A stretch of 25,225 nucleotides of DNA from a virus. The translations under genes and the position numbers were made by a program. Position 1 is the first letter of the stretch; the number at the start of each line of letters is the position of its first letter. The DNA lies in the IMG/VR virus record IMGVR_UViG_3300046838_000053, positions 1 through 25,225 of that record; one strand, 5' to 3'. The notes beneath the pieces were generated by a model that saw nothing but the letters and a program-made list of their open reading frames with translations, made no database searches and was not told where the DNA came from. Positions 1-7,433 of this stretch are shown in pieces.

Positions 1-35
1 GGCGGCAACGGGGTGCTGATATCAAGTTCGGACAT
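1..35 (-). CDS. 5' end of next head gene (partial; scaffold or capsid expected)
   Basis: Only the first eleven codons are inside the window (reads MSELDISTPLP). The ATG is preceded by a strong AGGAGG at the right distance (about 44-50), so this is a real translation start. Position directly after a MuF-like gene is where siphoviruses place the scaffold or major capsid gene; this role is inferred from order only, since no domain is visible. Confidence 0.6.
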   Translation of the reverse strand, partial: MSELDISTPLP

Positions 36-98
36 GACGAAAGAACCCTCCTGGGGTCTCGTAAAAGGAACCCGCACCACCTGGGTGCAGGCATAGCA

Positions 99-114
99 GA
101 AGCCGAACGGCTTC
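99..114 (-). other. Small hairpin at the MuF stop codon
   Basis: GAAGCC-GAAC-GGCTTC is a perfect 6-bp stem with a 4-base loop that overlaps the TGA of the MuF-like gene. A second weaker stem (GCACC/GGTGC, about 74-86) follows in the 77-base gap before the next head gene. There is no U-tract, so it may act as an attenuator or mRNA-stabilising fold rather than a full terminator. Confidence 0.4.
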
Positions 115-1075
115 AGGAATCTTCGGACTCACCATCGGGTCTGGCGACATAGAACCTGTCAGCGTTGCCGTCTGCCCGCTCCTGATTCAGAGCGGCAGTG
201 AACGCCTTCAAACTCCCCAACCCGATGGTCTTCTTGGTGTTGTCTTTCCAGATCTTCTCGAGCGCCTCGTACTGCTCGCGGCCGACCCAGTCCTCACCCT
301 GACGGACGAGGACCACTTCGCAGTCGCAGTCGTCGTGGTACAGCTTGGGCTCCCGGATGTCGAACCTCTTCGAGCGTTGCGAGACGAACTTCGCACCATG
401 CTCCGACGGGAACGTGGGGCCTCGACTCGCGAGCATCGCGCAAAACCCGCACGTCTCATCACCGGTCATGATCCGCGCCCACCCGATCACCGCACCCGGC
501 CGTTCCGGTGCAGCCTCAACAGCATCCGTTGTGGCCTCACGGGACGGCATCTGCGCGTGACGTTCCGCCGCAGCCGCCACCTTCACAGTGATGGCCTTGA
601 CGACCTGCGGATCCTTCCGGTTCTGCGGGGTCACCTCGATAGTCACCCGCGACTGACGGCGAGTCACAGGGTCGAGCACCTCGACCGCAACCTTCGGCGC
701 CGCAGGCTCAATCACCGGACGCCGGCTACGAGGTGTCGAACCCTCCACAGTCACCCGTGAACGGGCACGTGGTGTGCGCTCCACTCGAGTCGCGTTCTCC
801 AGCAGAGTCACAACCGCTTGCCGCTCATACGGGCGGATCGGCTGAACCTCCGGCGCAACCACCCGCAACTCCCGAGCCTGGGCACGCAGCAACTGCACAC
901 CCAGCTCATGCGACTGGATCCGGGCCCGCTGAATATGCGGAAGCAGAGCAGTAGCAACCTCGATGCGCTGCTCCTCAGTGACCGGCACCCCATACTGCTG
1001 AATCGTCCGACGTGTCTGACGGTTCAACGTACGAAGCAGCAACGCCATCAGACGCCGGAACTGGGAACGCTTCAC
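113..1075 (-). CDS. MuF-like minor head protein (capsid morphogenesis)
   Basis: Structural protein expected at the portal vertex inside the procapsid. The C-terminal part carries the signature seen in actinophage MuF/VG15-type head proteins: GWARIMTGDETCGFC around residues 198-212 followed by YHDDCDC near 246-252, a Cys/His cluster. The N-terminal 100 residues are basic and helical, and 100-190 is a low-complexity Arg/Pro/Val linker. The start is GTG; its GTGA overlaps the portal stop, implying coupled translation. No separate protease domain is evident. Family assignment is from motif memory, so the maturation function is an inference. Confidence 0.8.
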   Translation of the reverse strand: MKRSQFRRLMALLLRTLNRQTRRTIQQYGVPVTEEQRIEVATALLPHIQRARIQSHELGVQLLRAQARELRVVAPEVQPIRPYERQAVVTLLENATRVERTPRARSRVTVEGSTPRSRRPVIEPAAPKVAVEVLDPVTRRQSRVTIEVTPQNRKDPQVVKAITVKVAAAAERHAQMPSREATTDAVEAAPERPGAVIGWARIMTGDETCGFCAMLASRGPTFPSEHGAKFVSQRSKRFDIREPKLYHDDCDCEVVLVRQGEDWVGREQYEALEKIWKDNTKKTIGLGSLKAFTAALNQERADGNADRFYVARPDGESEDS

Positions 1076-2646
1076 TTGCCACCCTTAGATTCGAGGGTCT
1101 TCGCGTCAGCCTCCTTCGGCCTCAACGAGACAGGAATAGCACCGGTGAACTCCGCATCAGGCAAGCCCACCTCCTTCGCCACATACTCCGGATCAGCGCC
1201 AGCACGGATACCCACACCGAGAGCGTCGAACTGCTTCTTCTTCTCCTCAGTCCGATCACCGAGATCCTCGGGCATGATGCCCTGATCCCGCTTCGCAGCA
1301 GCGGCACCAGCGCGCTCGACCTTCGTCTTCGTCCAGCCGGGGATGTCCTCCCACAACGCTTCAACGGGGACGTCAAGCATCGTTGCGAGCTTGCCTAGAC
1401 CATCCACCGTCTGCGCGAACGAACGGGCCGTCGCATCACGCCACTTCACCTCAGACGCAAAGTCAGACGCAGAGGCAGCATCGTTCGTGATGTGCGCTGC
1501 AGTGCGCAGCACCTGCTCCCACGACTCACCGAACGACGTCTCAATCTCAGACGACTTCCGTTCCTTGCCCGTCTCCAGTGCAGCGAGAGCAACCTCTGAG
1601 ATATTCGAGATGCCATCGAGACCAAGGTTCTGTGCCGGCACCTGACCGATCGCGGACAAGTCCCGAACCGCCGAAGCCTTCGACTCCAAGTACCCCTTCA
1701 TGTCAGCGGCATCGAACTGGCCGACCTTCACATCAGGATCATTGAAGAACCACGTATCCGACGCGACCTGACGCAGCGCCTCCGTCTGGTCCTTCGGCAT
1801 CCAGCCCATGACGTACCGCTGAATGAACGCACTGTAGTACTGGGCGATCAGCATCTCGAACGTCGTCTCGTCGATCCGCGACTGAATGTTGATCAGCGGG
1901 TCGATGATCCCGAACTGCTCCTCGCCATCGAGAAGCACCCGGTCCTGAAAGCGGACGATCGGGCACGCACCAACCCCATGAGCACGACCCTCGATGTACT
2001 CGAAGTTGCTCACATTCAGGAACGCCGGATCAGACCAACCGAACTGCGACTTCGGCTGATTCTTCGTCCCAATGAAATGCACCGATGTCTCGTCGTACAA
2101 CCGAATCATCGGGCCCTTGACCTCGAGCGCCATGATCGGCCAGTCATCATCCACCGGAGTGTCCTGCCGCGGATCCCACTCCATCGGCTCCCCATACAGG
2201 GCAGTCATCTGCCGAGGAGACACACCGCGAATGAACGCAGCATCCTCATTGCCCGCAACCAGAGACGGCAGCACCGACACGTACGCGGCCCCATACTGGA
2301 GGGCACTCCGATGCACACCCGTCTGCCGGGCATCCAACTTGTTCCGCTGCCACCACTTCCACGGCGCCGCGGTCTCCTTGCCCGTGCCGGAGAAGTAGTT
2401 GTCCACCTTCATCGACTGCGAGAACGTGTCCAACACCAGCGGCAGGAAATTCGTCTGGGCACGCAACGCCAACCCTGCGAGGGGATGAGCGTCGGAAGTG
2501 CCGCCCTTGACGAGCACGTGATTGATGGCGTTGTCCGGAGTCCACGGCTGCATCGCCGCAGCGATCCGTTCCAACCTCACCGACTCAAACGCCCGCGGAC
2601 CCTGCAACATATTCCGTACCGCATCAATGGCCTGGGCCTTGTTCAC
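1072..2646 (-). CDS. Portal protein (SPP1 gp6-like)
   Basis: Forms the dodecameric ring through which DNA enters and leaves the head. The length (524 residues) and the N-terminal region (residues about 25-90: pairs of helices, then NYFSGTGKETAAPWKWWQRN with flanking HRSALQYGAAYVSV) fit the SPP1 gp6-like portals common in actinophages. The C-terminal tail (from about 455) is charged and proline-poor, ending in Lys/Gly. The start is GTG, 20 bases after the large terminase, with only a weak GGGGTGG upstream. The order terminase-portal-MuF is the classical packaging module. Confidence 0.88.
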   Translation of the reverse strand: MNKAQAIDAVRNMLQGPRAFESVRLERIAAAMQPWTPDNAINHVLVKGGTSDAHPLAGLALRAQTNFLPLVLDTFSQSMKVDNYFSGTGKETAAPWKWWQRNKLDARQTGVHRSALQYGAAYVSVLPSLVAGNEDAAFIRGVSPRQMTALYGEPMEWDPRQDTPVDDDWPIMALEVKGPMIRLYDETSVHFIGTKNQPKSQFGWSDPAFLNVSNFEYIEGRAHGVGACPIVRFQDRVLLDGEEQFGIIDPLINIQSRIDETTFEMLIAQYYSAFIQRYVMGWMPKDQTEALRQVASDTWFFNDPDVKVGQFDAADMKGYLESKASAVRDLSAIGQVPAQNLGLDGISNISEVALAALETGKERKSSEIETSFGESWEQVLRTAAHITNDAASASDFASEVKWRDATARSFAQTVDGLGKLATMLDVPVEALWEDIPGWTKTKVERAGAAAAKRDQGIMPEDLGDRTEEKKKQFDALGVGIRAGADPEYVAKEVGLPDAEFTGAIPVSLRPKEADAKTLESKGGK

Positions 2647-2666
2647 TCAGACCACCCCTACTCTCG

Positions 2667-4496
2667 CTACAGGAAGAACGCCTCATTTGTGCGTTCAGGT
2701 TTCTTCGGTGCTGCCAACCACACCCGACGCATCACCCGGGCACCGACCGAACACACAGCGCCGTCGATCTTCTTCGCCGACTCACGGTGCTCCTTGCCCA
2801 AACCGACACCGAACTTGTTCGGGCGCCGGCGAGCGTTGTGCACATGCCGGCGCAACAACTTGTGCCCATCGTGATAAAACGCAGGTTCGCGGCCATCAGC
2901 CTTCGCCTCCGCCGCCTTCTTCACATCAGTGACGAACCGCTCCGCCTCTTCGATGAACTGCTTCTGATGCCGAAGGGCACGCATATCCCAGATCACCGCA
3001 TGCTTCGAATCACCCGACTCGACCGCAGGCAACTTCCACTCCTGCAAGGTTGCCCAGGTGTCGAGCAGGTCCTCCCAGTACCGTTCACCGGTCTCATCGT
3101 CCCGGGCATCAGACGGGTCACCCCACAGCCCCAGAACATCCCACTCCACGAGAGCAGTACGCACCGTGTGATCCACGTCGTCACGATCCACCAACCAGGG
3201 CCCCATACGTTCGGTGTCCCAGTTCGCCGGCCGCTGCCAAATCTTCACCGTGAACACAAACCCGTTATCGATCCGACAACCCACCAGCGCGGTAGCGTCA
3301 TCCGACTTCGAACCGTCGAAGAACAACACCACCTGATCGCCGGCACCCGGACGAGCAGCATCATGCGGCAACGCATCCCACCACTTCGGATCCATCCACG
3401 CATCCGCCGTAGCAGTGATCTGGTTGTACCACTTACGCCGAGACTCACTCGGAGCGTTCGACGTGTTCAGGATCGACTTCACGATACGACCGCCAGGCTT
3501 CGTATCCAGCCACACCGAATCACCACGGATAGCGCGCAACACCTCAGGTGCAGCATCCGCAGTCAACGGCGCCTCAGGCGGAGCCTCCAGGCTGTCGTAC
3601 AGCAAACCGAAGTCCTCAGCGACAGCCGAGTCCTCACGATCATCACTGTCCTGCGTGGCCTCCCACGCCTCACGAACCCGCTGACCCACCGAATCCTGAC
3701 CAGGCCGGTACGCGTTGCAGATGTCCAACATCCGCGCCGCACCATCCTCCGACTTCGCCGCGTTACCCTCGATCGCGCCGGCCATCTCATGACCCTGGTT
3801 CGTCGAGTTCCAGTTCTGCGTCTCACCGCGAACGATCTGCGTAGGACGAGCACCCTCGATCGCCAGATACGACGACGTCACCGCCTCAATCTGCCGGGTA
3901 TCACCCAGACCGTAAACGTTCAGCTTGCCGATCTGGATGCCGTAATGCTTCACCGCCTCCGGAGTGAACAGCGACGGGAACAGCTTCATCGTGTTCTTCG
4001 TCTGCTCCTGCGACACCGCAACGATCTGCACCCACGCCGACGGTTCCTCACGCCCGATCGGACGGTCACCATCCCAATGGTCGAACGTCACCTCAGCGAA
4101 GCAACCCGCAGCCGCCAAACACGCAGCAACCGGATCCTTACCCCAACCCTTCAGACGCTGCAACACAGCCGAGTGGTAGGTGAACGAACCATCCGCCTCA
4201 ATGGAGAAATACCAGAGAAGGAACCGTGTCTGCTCCGGTGTGAACTGCCACGGCTGACCATGCTTATCGCGCAGCCACTTCCCACACCACGCCAGAATCC
4301 GCCAACCAAGAGTCCGCTCAGGCAACGCCCAACCATTGTTGTCCCACTGCCACGTCGGACCGATCTTCACCGGATCCCACAACAGATCCGTCGGCGGCGG
4401 AGTCGTCTCCAACTGCCGCTCATACCAGGAGATGATCTCGTCGAACTCGGAATCAGCGGTCTGGATCGTAGCCGCGGCAGCGAGGCTACGCGCCAC
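2667..4496 (-). CDS. Terminase large subunit
   Basis: ATPase-nuclease motor that packages DNA through the portal. A divergent Walker A region, RLKGWGKDP, lies near residue 115 and a probable Walker B/coupling segment, IVRGETQNW, near 221-229. The C-terminal RNase H-like nuclease starts at FFDGSKSDDATAL (about 392-404), with its metal-binding Asp. I place the start at GTG 4496 because GGAG sits 6 bases upstream, giving an 11-base overlap with the small subunit; GTG 4526 in the same frame has no visible ribosome binding site. Both ends of the motor are intact, so packaging looks functional. Confidence 0.92.
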   Translation of the reverse strand: MARSLAAAATIQTADSEFDEIISWYERQLETTPPPTDLLWDPVKIGPTWQWDNNGWALPERTLGWRILAWCGKWLRDKHGQPWQFTPEQTRFLLWYFSIEADGSFTYHSAVLQRLKGWGKDPVAACLAAAGCFAEVTFDHWDGDRPIGREEPSAWVQIVAVSQEQTKNTMKLFPSLFTPEAVKHYGIQIGKLNVYGLGDTRQIEAVTSSYLAIEGARPTQIVRGETQNWNSTNQGHEMAGAIEGNAAKSEDGAARMLDICNAYRPGQDSVGQRVREAWEATQDSDDREDSAVAEDFGLLYDSLEAPPEAPLTADAAPEVLRAIRGDSVWLDTKPGGRIVKSILNTSNAPSESRRKWYNQITATADAWMDPKWWDALPHDAARPGAGDQVVLFFDGSKSDDATALVGCRIDNGFVFTVKIWQRPANWDTERMGPWLVDRDDVDHTVRTALVEWDVLGLWGDPSDARDDETGERYWEDLLDTWATLQEWKLPAVESGDSKHAVIWDMRALRHQKQFIEEAERFVTDVKKAAEAKADGREPAFYHDGHKLLRRHVHNARRRPNKFGVGLGKEHRESAKKIDGAVCSVGARVMRRVWLAAPKKPERTNEAFFL

Positions 4497-4848
4497 GCTT
4501 ACTCCAACGAGCGTTCGCAGCCTCACGCTGCTGAGACCCAGCAGCCGGCGCGTTCTCGTCAGGAAGTTTCAATTGCCGAAGCAAACCGGCCAACGTCGAA
4601 CGATGCTGGCGGAGCTCCGAAATCAGGGGGTTGATGACAGGCTGCCCCTGCGATCCCTTCACCACCAACTCGAATCCCTCACCGGAAGTCGACGAGTTCA
4701 GGGTTTCGATCAGATCAGCCTCAAACGCAGCATCCTGCAGGACACGCAACTCATCCGGACGCAAAGCCCACTTCGCGGTGATATCAGTCCACAGCTTCTT
4801 ACCCGCCGCGCCAATACCCTCCGGTGCCGGAACCTTCTTGATTGTCAT
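4486..4848 (-). CDS. Terminase small subunit (P27-like)
   Basis: DNA-recognition partner of the large terminase. The 120-residue length, an N-terminal helical DNA-binding region (IGAAGKKLWTDITAKWALRP at 12-31) and a C-terminal helical oligomerisation part, with the large-subunit gene overlapping its end, fit the P27-type small terminases of actinophages. AGGAGG lies 8 bases before the ATG. The C-terminus (NARWSKRGA) is basic. No pac or cos sequence could be assigned. Confidence 0.85.
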   Translation of the reverse strand: MTIKKVPAPEGIGAAGKKLWTDITAKWALRPDELRVLQDAAFEADLIETLNSSTSGEGFELVVKGSQGQPVINPLISELRQHRSTLAGLLRQLKLPDENAPAAGSQQREAANARWSKRGA

Positions 4849-4889
4849 CGTGGCGACCTCCTGGGTCTAGGCCGCCACCTGGGCGACCC

Positions 4890-5450
4890 CTAGAACATCG
4901 CCCCGGACAAATCGCCGAGGCGCGACACAGCACCGCGGAACGGCTTACCCGTCACGGTGATGAAGCGATCACGTGAGTACGTCTCCACGGACAACCGGCC
5001 GATCGTCTGCTTCCGGCCCGGACCCTCCGGCAGCAGCCCCCACACATGGAGACCGTCACCCGATGGGGAGATCTCCACGTACGTATCCGGGCACGCCGCA
5101 AGGAACTCGGCAGCCGCACGAGTCGGAACACCCACCGGCGACAAGCAATGATCCAAGTCGAAGCAGCCAATGCCATCGCCGAGGACGAAACCCTTCCGGG
5201 TATGAGCTCGCACCCGGGCATACGACGACCACGTTGCCGAATCAGTCGACGACGCCGGCGAACCATCCACCTGGATCGGACGCTTCCGCGGGCCCGGAGT
5301 CCACCGCACCCACCGAGCACGCTCACGCAATGCGGACGGCACCGACACACGATGCGCAGCGACCCGACACTTCGCGGAGCAGAACCGCGGCACACGACCA
5401 GGCTTCAGCAGATCCAGCGGACCACCGCAACGCTCACAGGTTCTCGACAT
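4890..5450 (-). CDS. Stand-alone primase-polymerase (AEP) domain with N-terminal zinc finger
   Basis: Predicted archaeo-eukaryotic-type primase/polymerase. Residues 5-33 form a treble-clef-like zinc finger (C5, C8, C24, C28). The catalytic core shows GFVLGDGIGCFDLDHC at 87-102 with the D98-x-D100 metal pair, ISPSGDGLHVWG at 127-138 with the S-x-H motif, and a terminal VETYSRDRFITVTG segment, all as in the primpol domain of NrS-1-like phage polymerases. It ends after this domain (186 residues), with no helicase. The ATG at 5450 has no Shine-Dalgarno, but TATGCT lies exactly six bases before it, suggesting a leaderless transcript. An upstream in-frame extension to 5642 is low complexity and rejected. 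Confidence 0.8.
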   Translation of the reverse strand: MSRTCERCGGPLDLLKPGRVPRFCSAKCRVAAHRVSVPSALRERARWVRWTPGPRKRPIQVDGSPASSTDSATWSSYARVRAHTRKGFVLGDGIGCFDLDHCLSPVGVPTRAAAEFLAACPDTYVEISPSGDGLHVWGLLPEGPGRKQTIGRLSVETYSRDRFITVTGKPFRGAVSRLGDLSGAMF

Positions 5451-5462
5451 AGGTGAAGCATA
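5451..5462 (-). promoter_or_regulatory. Putative leaderless promoter (-10 TATGCT) of the primpol/terminase block
   Basis: On the minus strand TATGCT (5462-5457) is followed by TCACCT and then the ATG at 5450. The six-base gap puts the expected transcription start on the A of the ATG. The gene has no ribosome binding site, which fits. No convincing -35 is present. Confidence 0.4.
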
Positions 5463-5525
5463 CAGCCTGACGTTACGATAGGCACCGTTTGACCTGCACG
5501 TTTCCGGAGGGTAATTCGCCACCCC

Positions 5526-5540
5526 CTGAGACGGTCTCAG
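5526..5540. repeat. 15-bp perfect palindrome
   Basis: CTGAGAC-G-GTCTCAG has 7-bp arms around one central base, in the noncoding gap upstream of the primpol-terminase genes. It is suitable as a binding site for a dimeric protein (terminase or regulator); the function is unknown. Confidence 0.5.
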
Positions 5541-5747
5541 CCACATCCCAGGGGTCCGATCACCCCACCCCACACCCCAACGGCCGGCAGCAACCACACC
5601 AGCCACCCGCAAGCCCACCCCCAAAACACAGGAGGAGCGCACGCAAGATCGTTAGTGCTATGGGTACCGACAGGGAGATGGATCAGGATCGGGGGTTGCC
5701 CCCCTGGGGTGCAGATTTGAGAGGCCTGACGTCCACGTACACAGGAT

Positions 5748-6062
5748 TTATCGTAGTCCTGGGTGTCTCTCTGTGGGTAGTTTCAGGCGTGCCCTCTGAG
5801 CCCCTCTGGCTTGTACGCCTTCTTGGGCTGTTTTGTCCTGGTGGCATGGCCGGCAAGCTGCTTGGCAGTTGGTGTCAGCTTCAGCCTGGTTGGGATCGGT
5901 GAAGGATTTGACGTTGATGATGTGGTCACACTCGGTGGCCTTACCGATGCACCGTGGTCCTCGTAGCCGGCATTGGTATCCGTCACGCTTCAGCACACGT
6001 TTCCTGCGCTCCTGATGCGCTGCAGTGGACGTGCGGTCACGTGCACCTGTACCCCAAGCCAT
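5748..6062 (-). CDS. HNH endonuclease
   Basis: Metal-dependent nuclease of the HNH fold. C32 and C38 start the zinc-finger half, ECDHIINVKSF (44-54) holds the catalytic His, and NCQAACRPCHQDKTAQ (65-80) completes the finger and the terminal His/Asn part. HNH proteins encoded next to terminase genes assist cohesive-end cleavage in HK97-like phages; here the primpol gene separates it from the small terminase. The C-terminal 25 residues are basic and not part of the fold. The start overlaps the upstream stop (TGATG). Confidence 0.88.
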   Translation of the reverse strand: MAWGTGARDRTSTAAHQERRKRVLKRDGYQCRLRGPRCIGKATECDHIINVKSFTDPNQAEADTNCQAACRPCHQDKTAQEGVQARGAQRARLKLPTERHPGLR

Positions 6063-6211
6063 CAGCGGGCCTTGACCTGAGCAGCGAGCATGGCATCGAG
6101 GAGACGATCAGCCATCGGTTCGAGGACAGCCAACGCAGCCATATCATTCGCGAACCGTGCATTGCGGATCTTGATACGCACATCATCCAACTGGACTTCG
6201 AGTGTGGGCAT
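6062..6211 (-). CDS. Small helical protein, unknown function
   Basis: A 49-residue frame (begins MPTLEVQLDDVRIK, ends AAQVKAR) with AGGAG about 8 bases upstream, and a stop that overlaps the HNH start by one base. The sequence looks like a short beta strand followed by amphipathic helix. Family not recognised. The good ribosome binding site and coupling support translation. Confidence 0.7.
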   Translation of the reverse strand: MPTLEVQLDDVRIKIRNARFANDMAALAVLEPMADRLLDAMLAAQVKAR

Positions 6212-6215
6212 GCGA

Positions 6216-6353
6216 TCACTCCTCGGTGTCGTCGACCTCAGGCTCAGCGACAGTCTGTTGTGTCAGGCAGGTCACGAGGTACGTGACACCGGCCATGTGC
6301 TTCCATCCACCCTGACGTTGCAGGATCGGCTGATCACAGTTCCTGCACTTCAC
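6216..6353 (-). CDS. Small zinc-ribbon-like protein
   Basis: A 45-residue protein beginning MKCRNCDQPIL. C3/C6 plus a downstream H19 and C29 could bind one zinc. GTG 6353 is chosen because GGAGG lies 6 bases upstream and GTGA overlaps the preceding stop; an in-frame ATG at 6386 has no ribosome binding site. It ends in an acidic tail. Function unknown. Confidence 0.65.
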   Translation of the reverse strand: MKCRNCDQPILQRQGGWKHMAGVTYLVTCLTQQTVAEPEVDDTEE

Positions 6354-6505
6354 GGCGTACCTCCGACCTGAATCCAGCGGGGCCATGAACCGTGCTGCAG
6401 CAGCAGATCCACCGACGCCTTCGACGCCAACGGGCCCGCGTGCTCATGGCCTGGACGGACACACACCAGATACTCGCCACGCAGGGCGGTCACACACTCA
6501 GTCAC
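6350..6505 (-). CDS. Small unknown protein
   Basis: A 51-residue frame (MTECVTALRGEYLVCV...WIQVGGTP) that starts with GTG overlapping the end of the zinc-finger gene to its right and ends with GTGA coupling to the next one. It contains an EYLVCVRPGHEH segment followed by a short helix. No family recognised; the evidence is the unbroken chain of overlaps. Confidence 0.55.
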   Translation of the reverse strand: MTECVTALRGEYLVCVRPGHEHAGPLASKASVDLLLQHGSWPRWIQVGGTP

Positions 6506-6734
6506 GCCACACCACCCACGGGGCCTTCGGCGTGGTGCCGAAGAACTTCGTGTGGTCATGCGACCCAGGACCGTCAGGCAGTGACTGCGTGTGCTTGCCG
6601 ACCGGGAACCTCGGCTGAGCCATACGCTCAGCATCCGCCAACGACCAACACGGGACGCACTTGGCGCCGAAGCCCTCAGCCTGCGTGTGCTGCCCACACG
6701 TGACACAACGGTATGTCGGGGACAGGATGCCCAT
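6498..6734 (-). CDS. C4 zinc-ribbon protein
   Basis: 78 residues. YRCVTCGQHTQAEGFGAKC-VPCW near residues 8-30 gives two Cys pairs (C-x2-C, then C-x2-C), a classical small zinc ribbon. The rest is polar with HDHTKFFG. The ATG follows GGAG by six bases. Likely nucleic-acid or protein binding; the role is unknown. Confidence 0.72.
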   Translation of the reverse strand: MGILSPTYRCVTCGQHTQAEGFGAKCVPCWSLADAERMAQPRFPVGKHTQSLPDGPGSHDHTKFFGTTPKAPWVVWRD

Positions 6735-6750
6735 GCTTGCTCCGTTCGGG

Positions 6751-6840
6751 TCAGCGGAAGAACGGGTTGTACATGCGTGTGAGGCCCGATGCGGCCCAGC
6801 GGATGACCTGCCAGCGAGTCATCCACTGCAGCTCAGTCAT
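6751..6840 (-). CDS. 29-residue Trp/Arg-rich microprotein
   Basis: MTELQWMTRWQVIRWAASGL then TRMYNPFFR. The start is in an ATGA overlap with the upstream stop and it ends 16 bases before the next gene. Three Trp and two Phe in an amphipathic helix suggest membrane or partner binding. Function unknown; coding status is supported by coupling only. Confidence 0.55.
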   Translation of the reverse strand: MTELQWMTRWQVIRWAASGLTRMYNPFFR

Positions 6841-7049
6841 CGAACCGGATGCCATCTGCTACCCCAACGCAGATGACCATGACGGTCTTTGGGGAACTCT
6901 GCCTTGACGTCCTTCACTGCCTCGCCCTGATCACCGTGCAGGTGCACGTGAATGTGAACCTCAGCAGGCTCAGACGGGGTGTTGTCGAGACCCAGCAGCT
7001 TGCACATGACCTGACGGGTGATGCTCGTGACAGCGTCGATGGGATCCAC
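6837..7049 (-). CDS. Small unknown protein with His-rich strand
   Basis: 70 residues beginning MDPIDAVTSITRQVMCKLLG, with the alternating EVHIHVHLHGD segment in the middle and a basic C-terminus (HGHLRWGSRWHPVR). GTG 7049 is preceded by a strong AGGAGG at 7 bases; the in-frame ATG at 7112 has none. It is the first gene after the structured noncoding block, so its mRNA leader may include those RNA folds. The HxHxH pattern could bind metal. No family recognised. Confidence 0.65.
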   Translation of the reverse strand: MDPIDAVTSITRQVMCKLLGLDNTPSEPAEVHIHVHLHGDQGEAVKDVKAEFPKDRHGHLRWGSRWHPVR

Positions 7050-7204
7050 GTGGGCCTCCTGGGAACGTTGTGGCCCCGCCTGGGATGCGAAGGGAAGCAC
7101 CAGGCGGGGCAAGTACGCGTTGATGCCAACTGCCGGTCGCGCTCACACAGAGGGGAGCAGGCGGGGGATGCAGCGGAAATCCAGGCGCGCCCCTGGACGT
7201 TTAG

Positions 7205-7260
7205 GCCTTCTCGGTCGGGACTCTTACCGATCTGCACGCCGCGACGCGTGGCGAGAAGGC
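7205..7260 (-). ncRNA. Predicted three-way-junction RNA element
   Basis: Outer stem GCCTTCTC (7205-7212) with GAGAAGGC (7253-7260), 8 perfect bp. It encloses TCGG/CCGA (7215-7218 with 7227-7230) and CACGC/GCGTG (7235-7239 with 7246-7250). The fold is nearly symmetrical on both strands; minus is assumed from transcription direction. No known riboswitch class is recognised. Confidence 0.45.
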
Positions 7261-7304
7261 TTGCTCGGGTGCTCGGCCCTATTTCAGCCGGCCCTCCCGA
7301 ACCG

Positions 7305-7393
7305 ATCCCCTGGCCGGAATCGAACCGGCGCGTTTACCCAACTCGCAACTCGTGATGAAGTGGAAGGGCGGTCATTCCACCGCCATCAGGGGA
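7305..7393 (-). tRNA. tRNA-like gene of class II length, anticodon uncertain (possibly pseudo-tRNA)
   Basis: Acceptor arms TCCCCTG (7393-7387) and CAGGGGA (7312-7306) pair perfectly. The D-like arm GGCGG-TGGAATGA-CCGCC follows after two bases. The T arm GCCGG-TTCGATT-CCGGC is canonical and directly abuts the acceptor. The intervening 37 bases fit an anticodon arm plus long variable region. By position the anticodon loop is CTTCATC (anticodon TCA at 7358-7356), but its stem has two mismatches, so identity is doubtful. CCA is not encoded. Confidence 0.45.
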
Positions 7394-7433
7394 CTCAAAC
7401 GAAAATTGTGGACCGGTTTCCCGATCCACAATT
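7394..7433 (-). terminator. GNRA-capped 13-bp hairpin with U-rich tail
   Basis: The minus RNA folds AAUUGUGGAUCGG-GAAA-CCGGUCCACAAUU, 13 pairs with one U-G, followed by UUUUCGUUUG. On plus the wobble becomes a mismatch and there is no U-run, so the leftward strand is the functional one. It may end transcription of the DUF6221-type gene, or cap the tRNA-like RNA that starts 11 bases later. Confidence 0.6.

Larger units (their letters stand above)
5451..5747. other. Gene-free gap between HNH nuclease and primpol; possible packaging-site region
   Basis: No coding frame is convincing here. It contains a perfect palindrome CTGAGAC-G-GTCTCAG (5526-5540), a GGGGG-TTG-CCCCC hairpin (5691-5703), and a strongly strand-biased stretch (about 5550-5635) that is C-rich on plus, so the leftward RNA would be G-rich. 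Cos or pac sites often lie between HNH and terminase genes, so this is the best candidate location, but no cohesive-end sequence can be read from the bases. Confidence 0.35.

Noticed and set aside
2644-2666. Frameshift between terminase and portal
   Set aside because: The 20-base gap is an ordinary intergenic space; both products are full length.
1978-2874. A 298-codon plus frame opposite the portal gene
   Set aside because: Antisense shadow with no ribosome binding site and biased composition.
2787-4634. A 615-codon open frame on plus opposite the large terminase
   Set aside because: Arg/Leu-rich antisense shadow typical of GC-rich genes; the minus strand carries recognisable terminase motifs.
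5451-5642. N-terminal extension of the primpol protein
   Set aside because: Low-complexity Gly/Val/Arg stretch from the G-rich noncoding strand; the zinc finger begins right after ATG 5450.
7380-7392. Hammerhead-ribozyme-like CTGATG in the tRNA-like 5' end
   Set aside because: The rest of the conserved core (CTGATGA plus GAAA) is missing at the required positions.
7305-7393. tRNA-like sequence as an integration (att) remnant
   Set aside because: The integrase is a serine recombinase, which rarely uses tRNA genes, and it lies 15 kb away.
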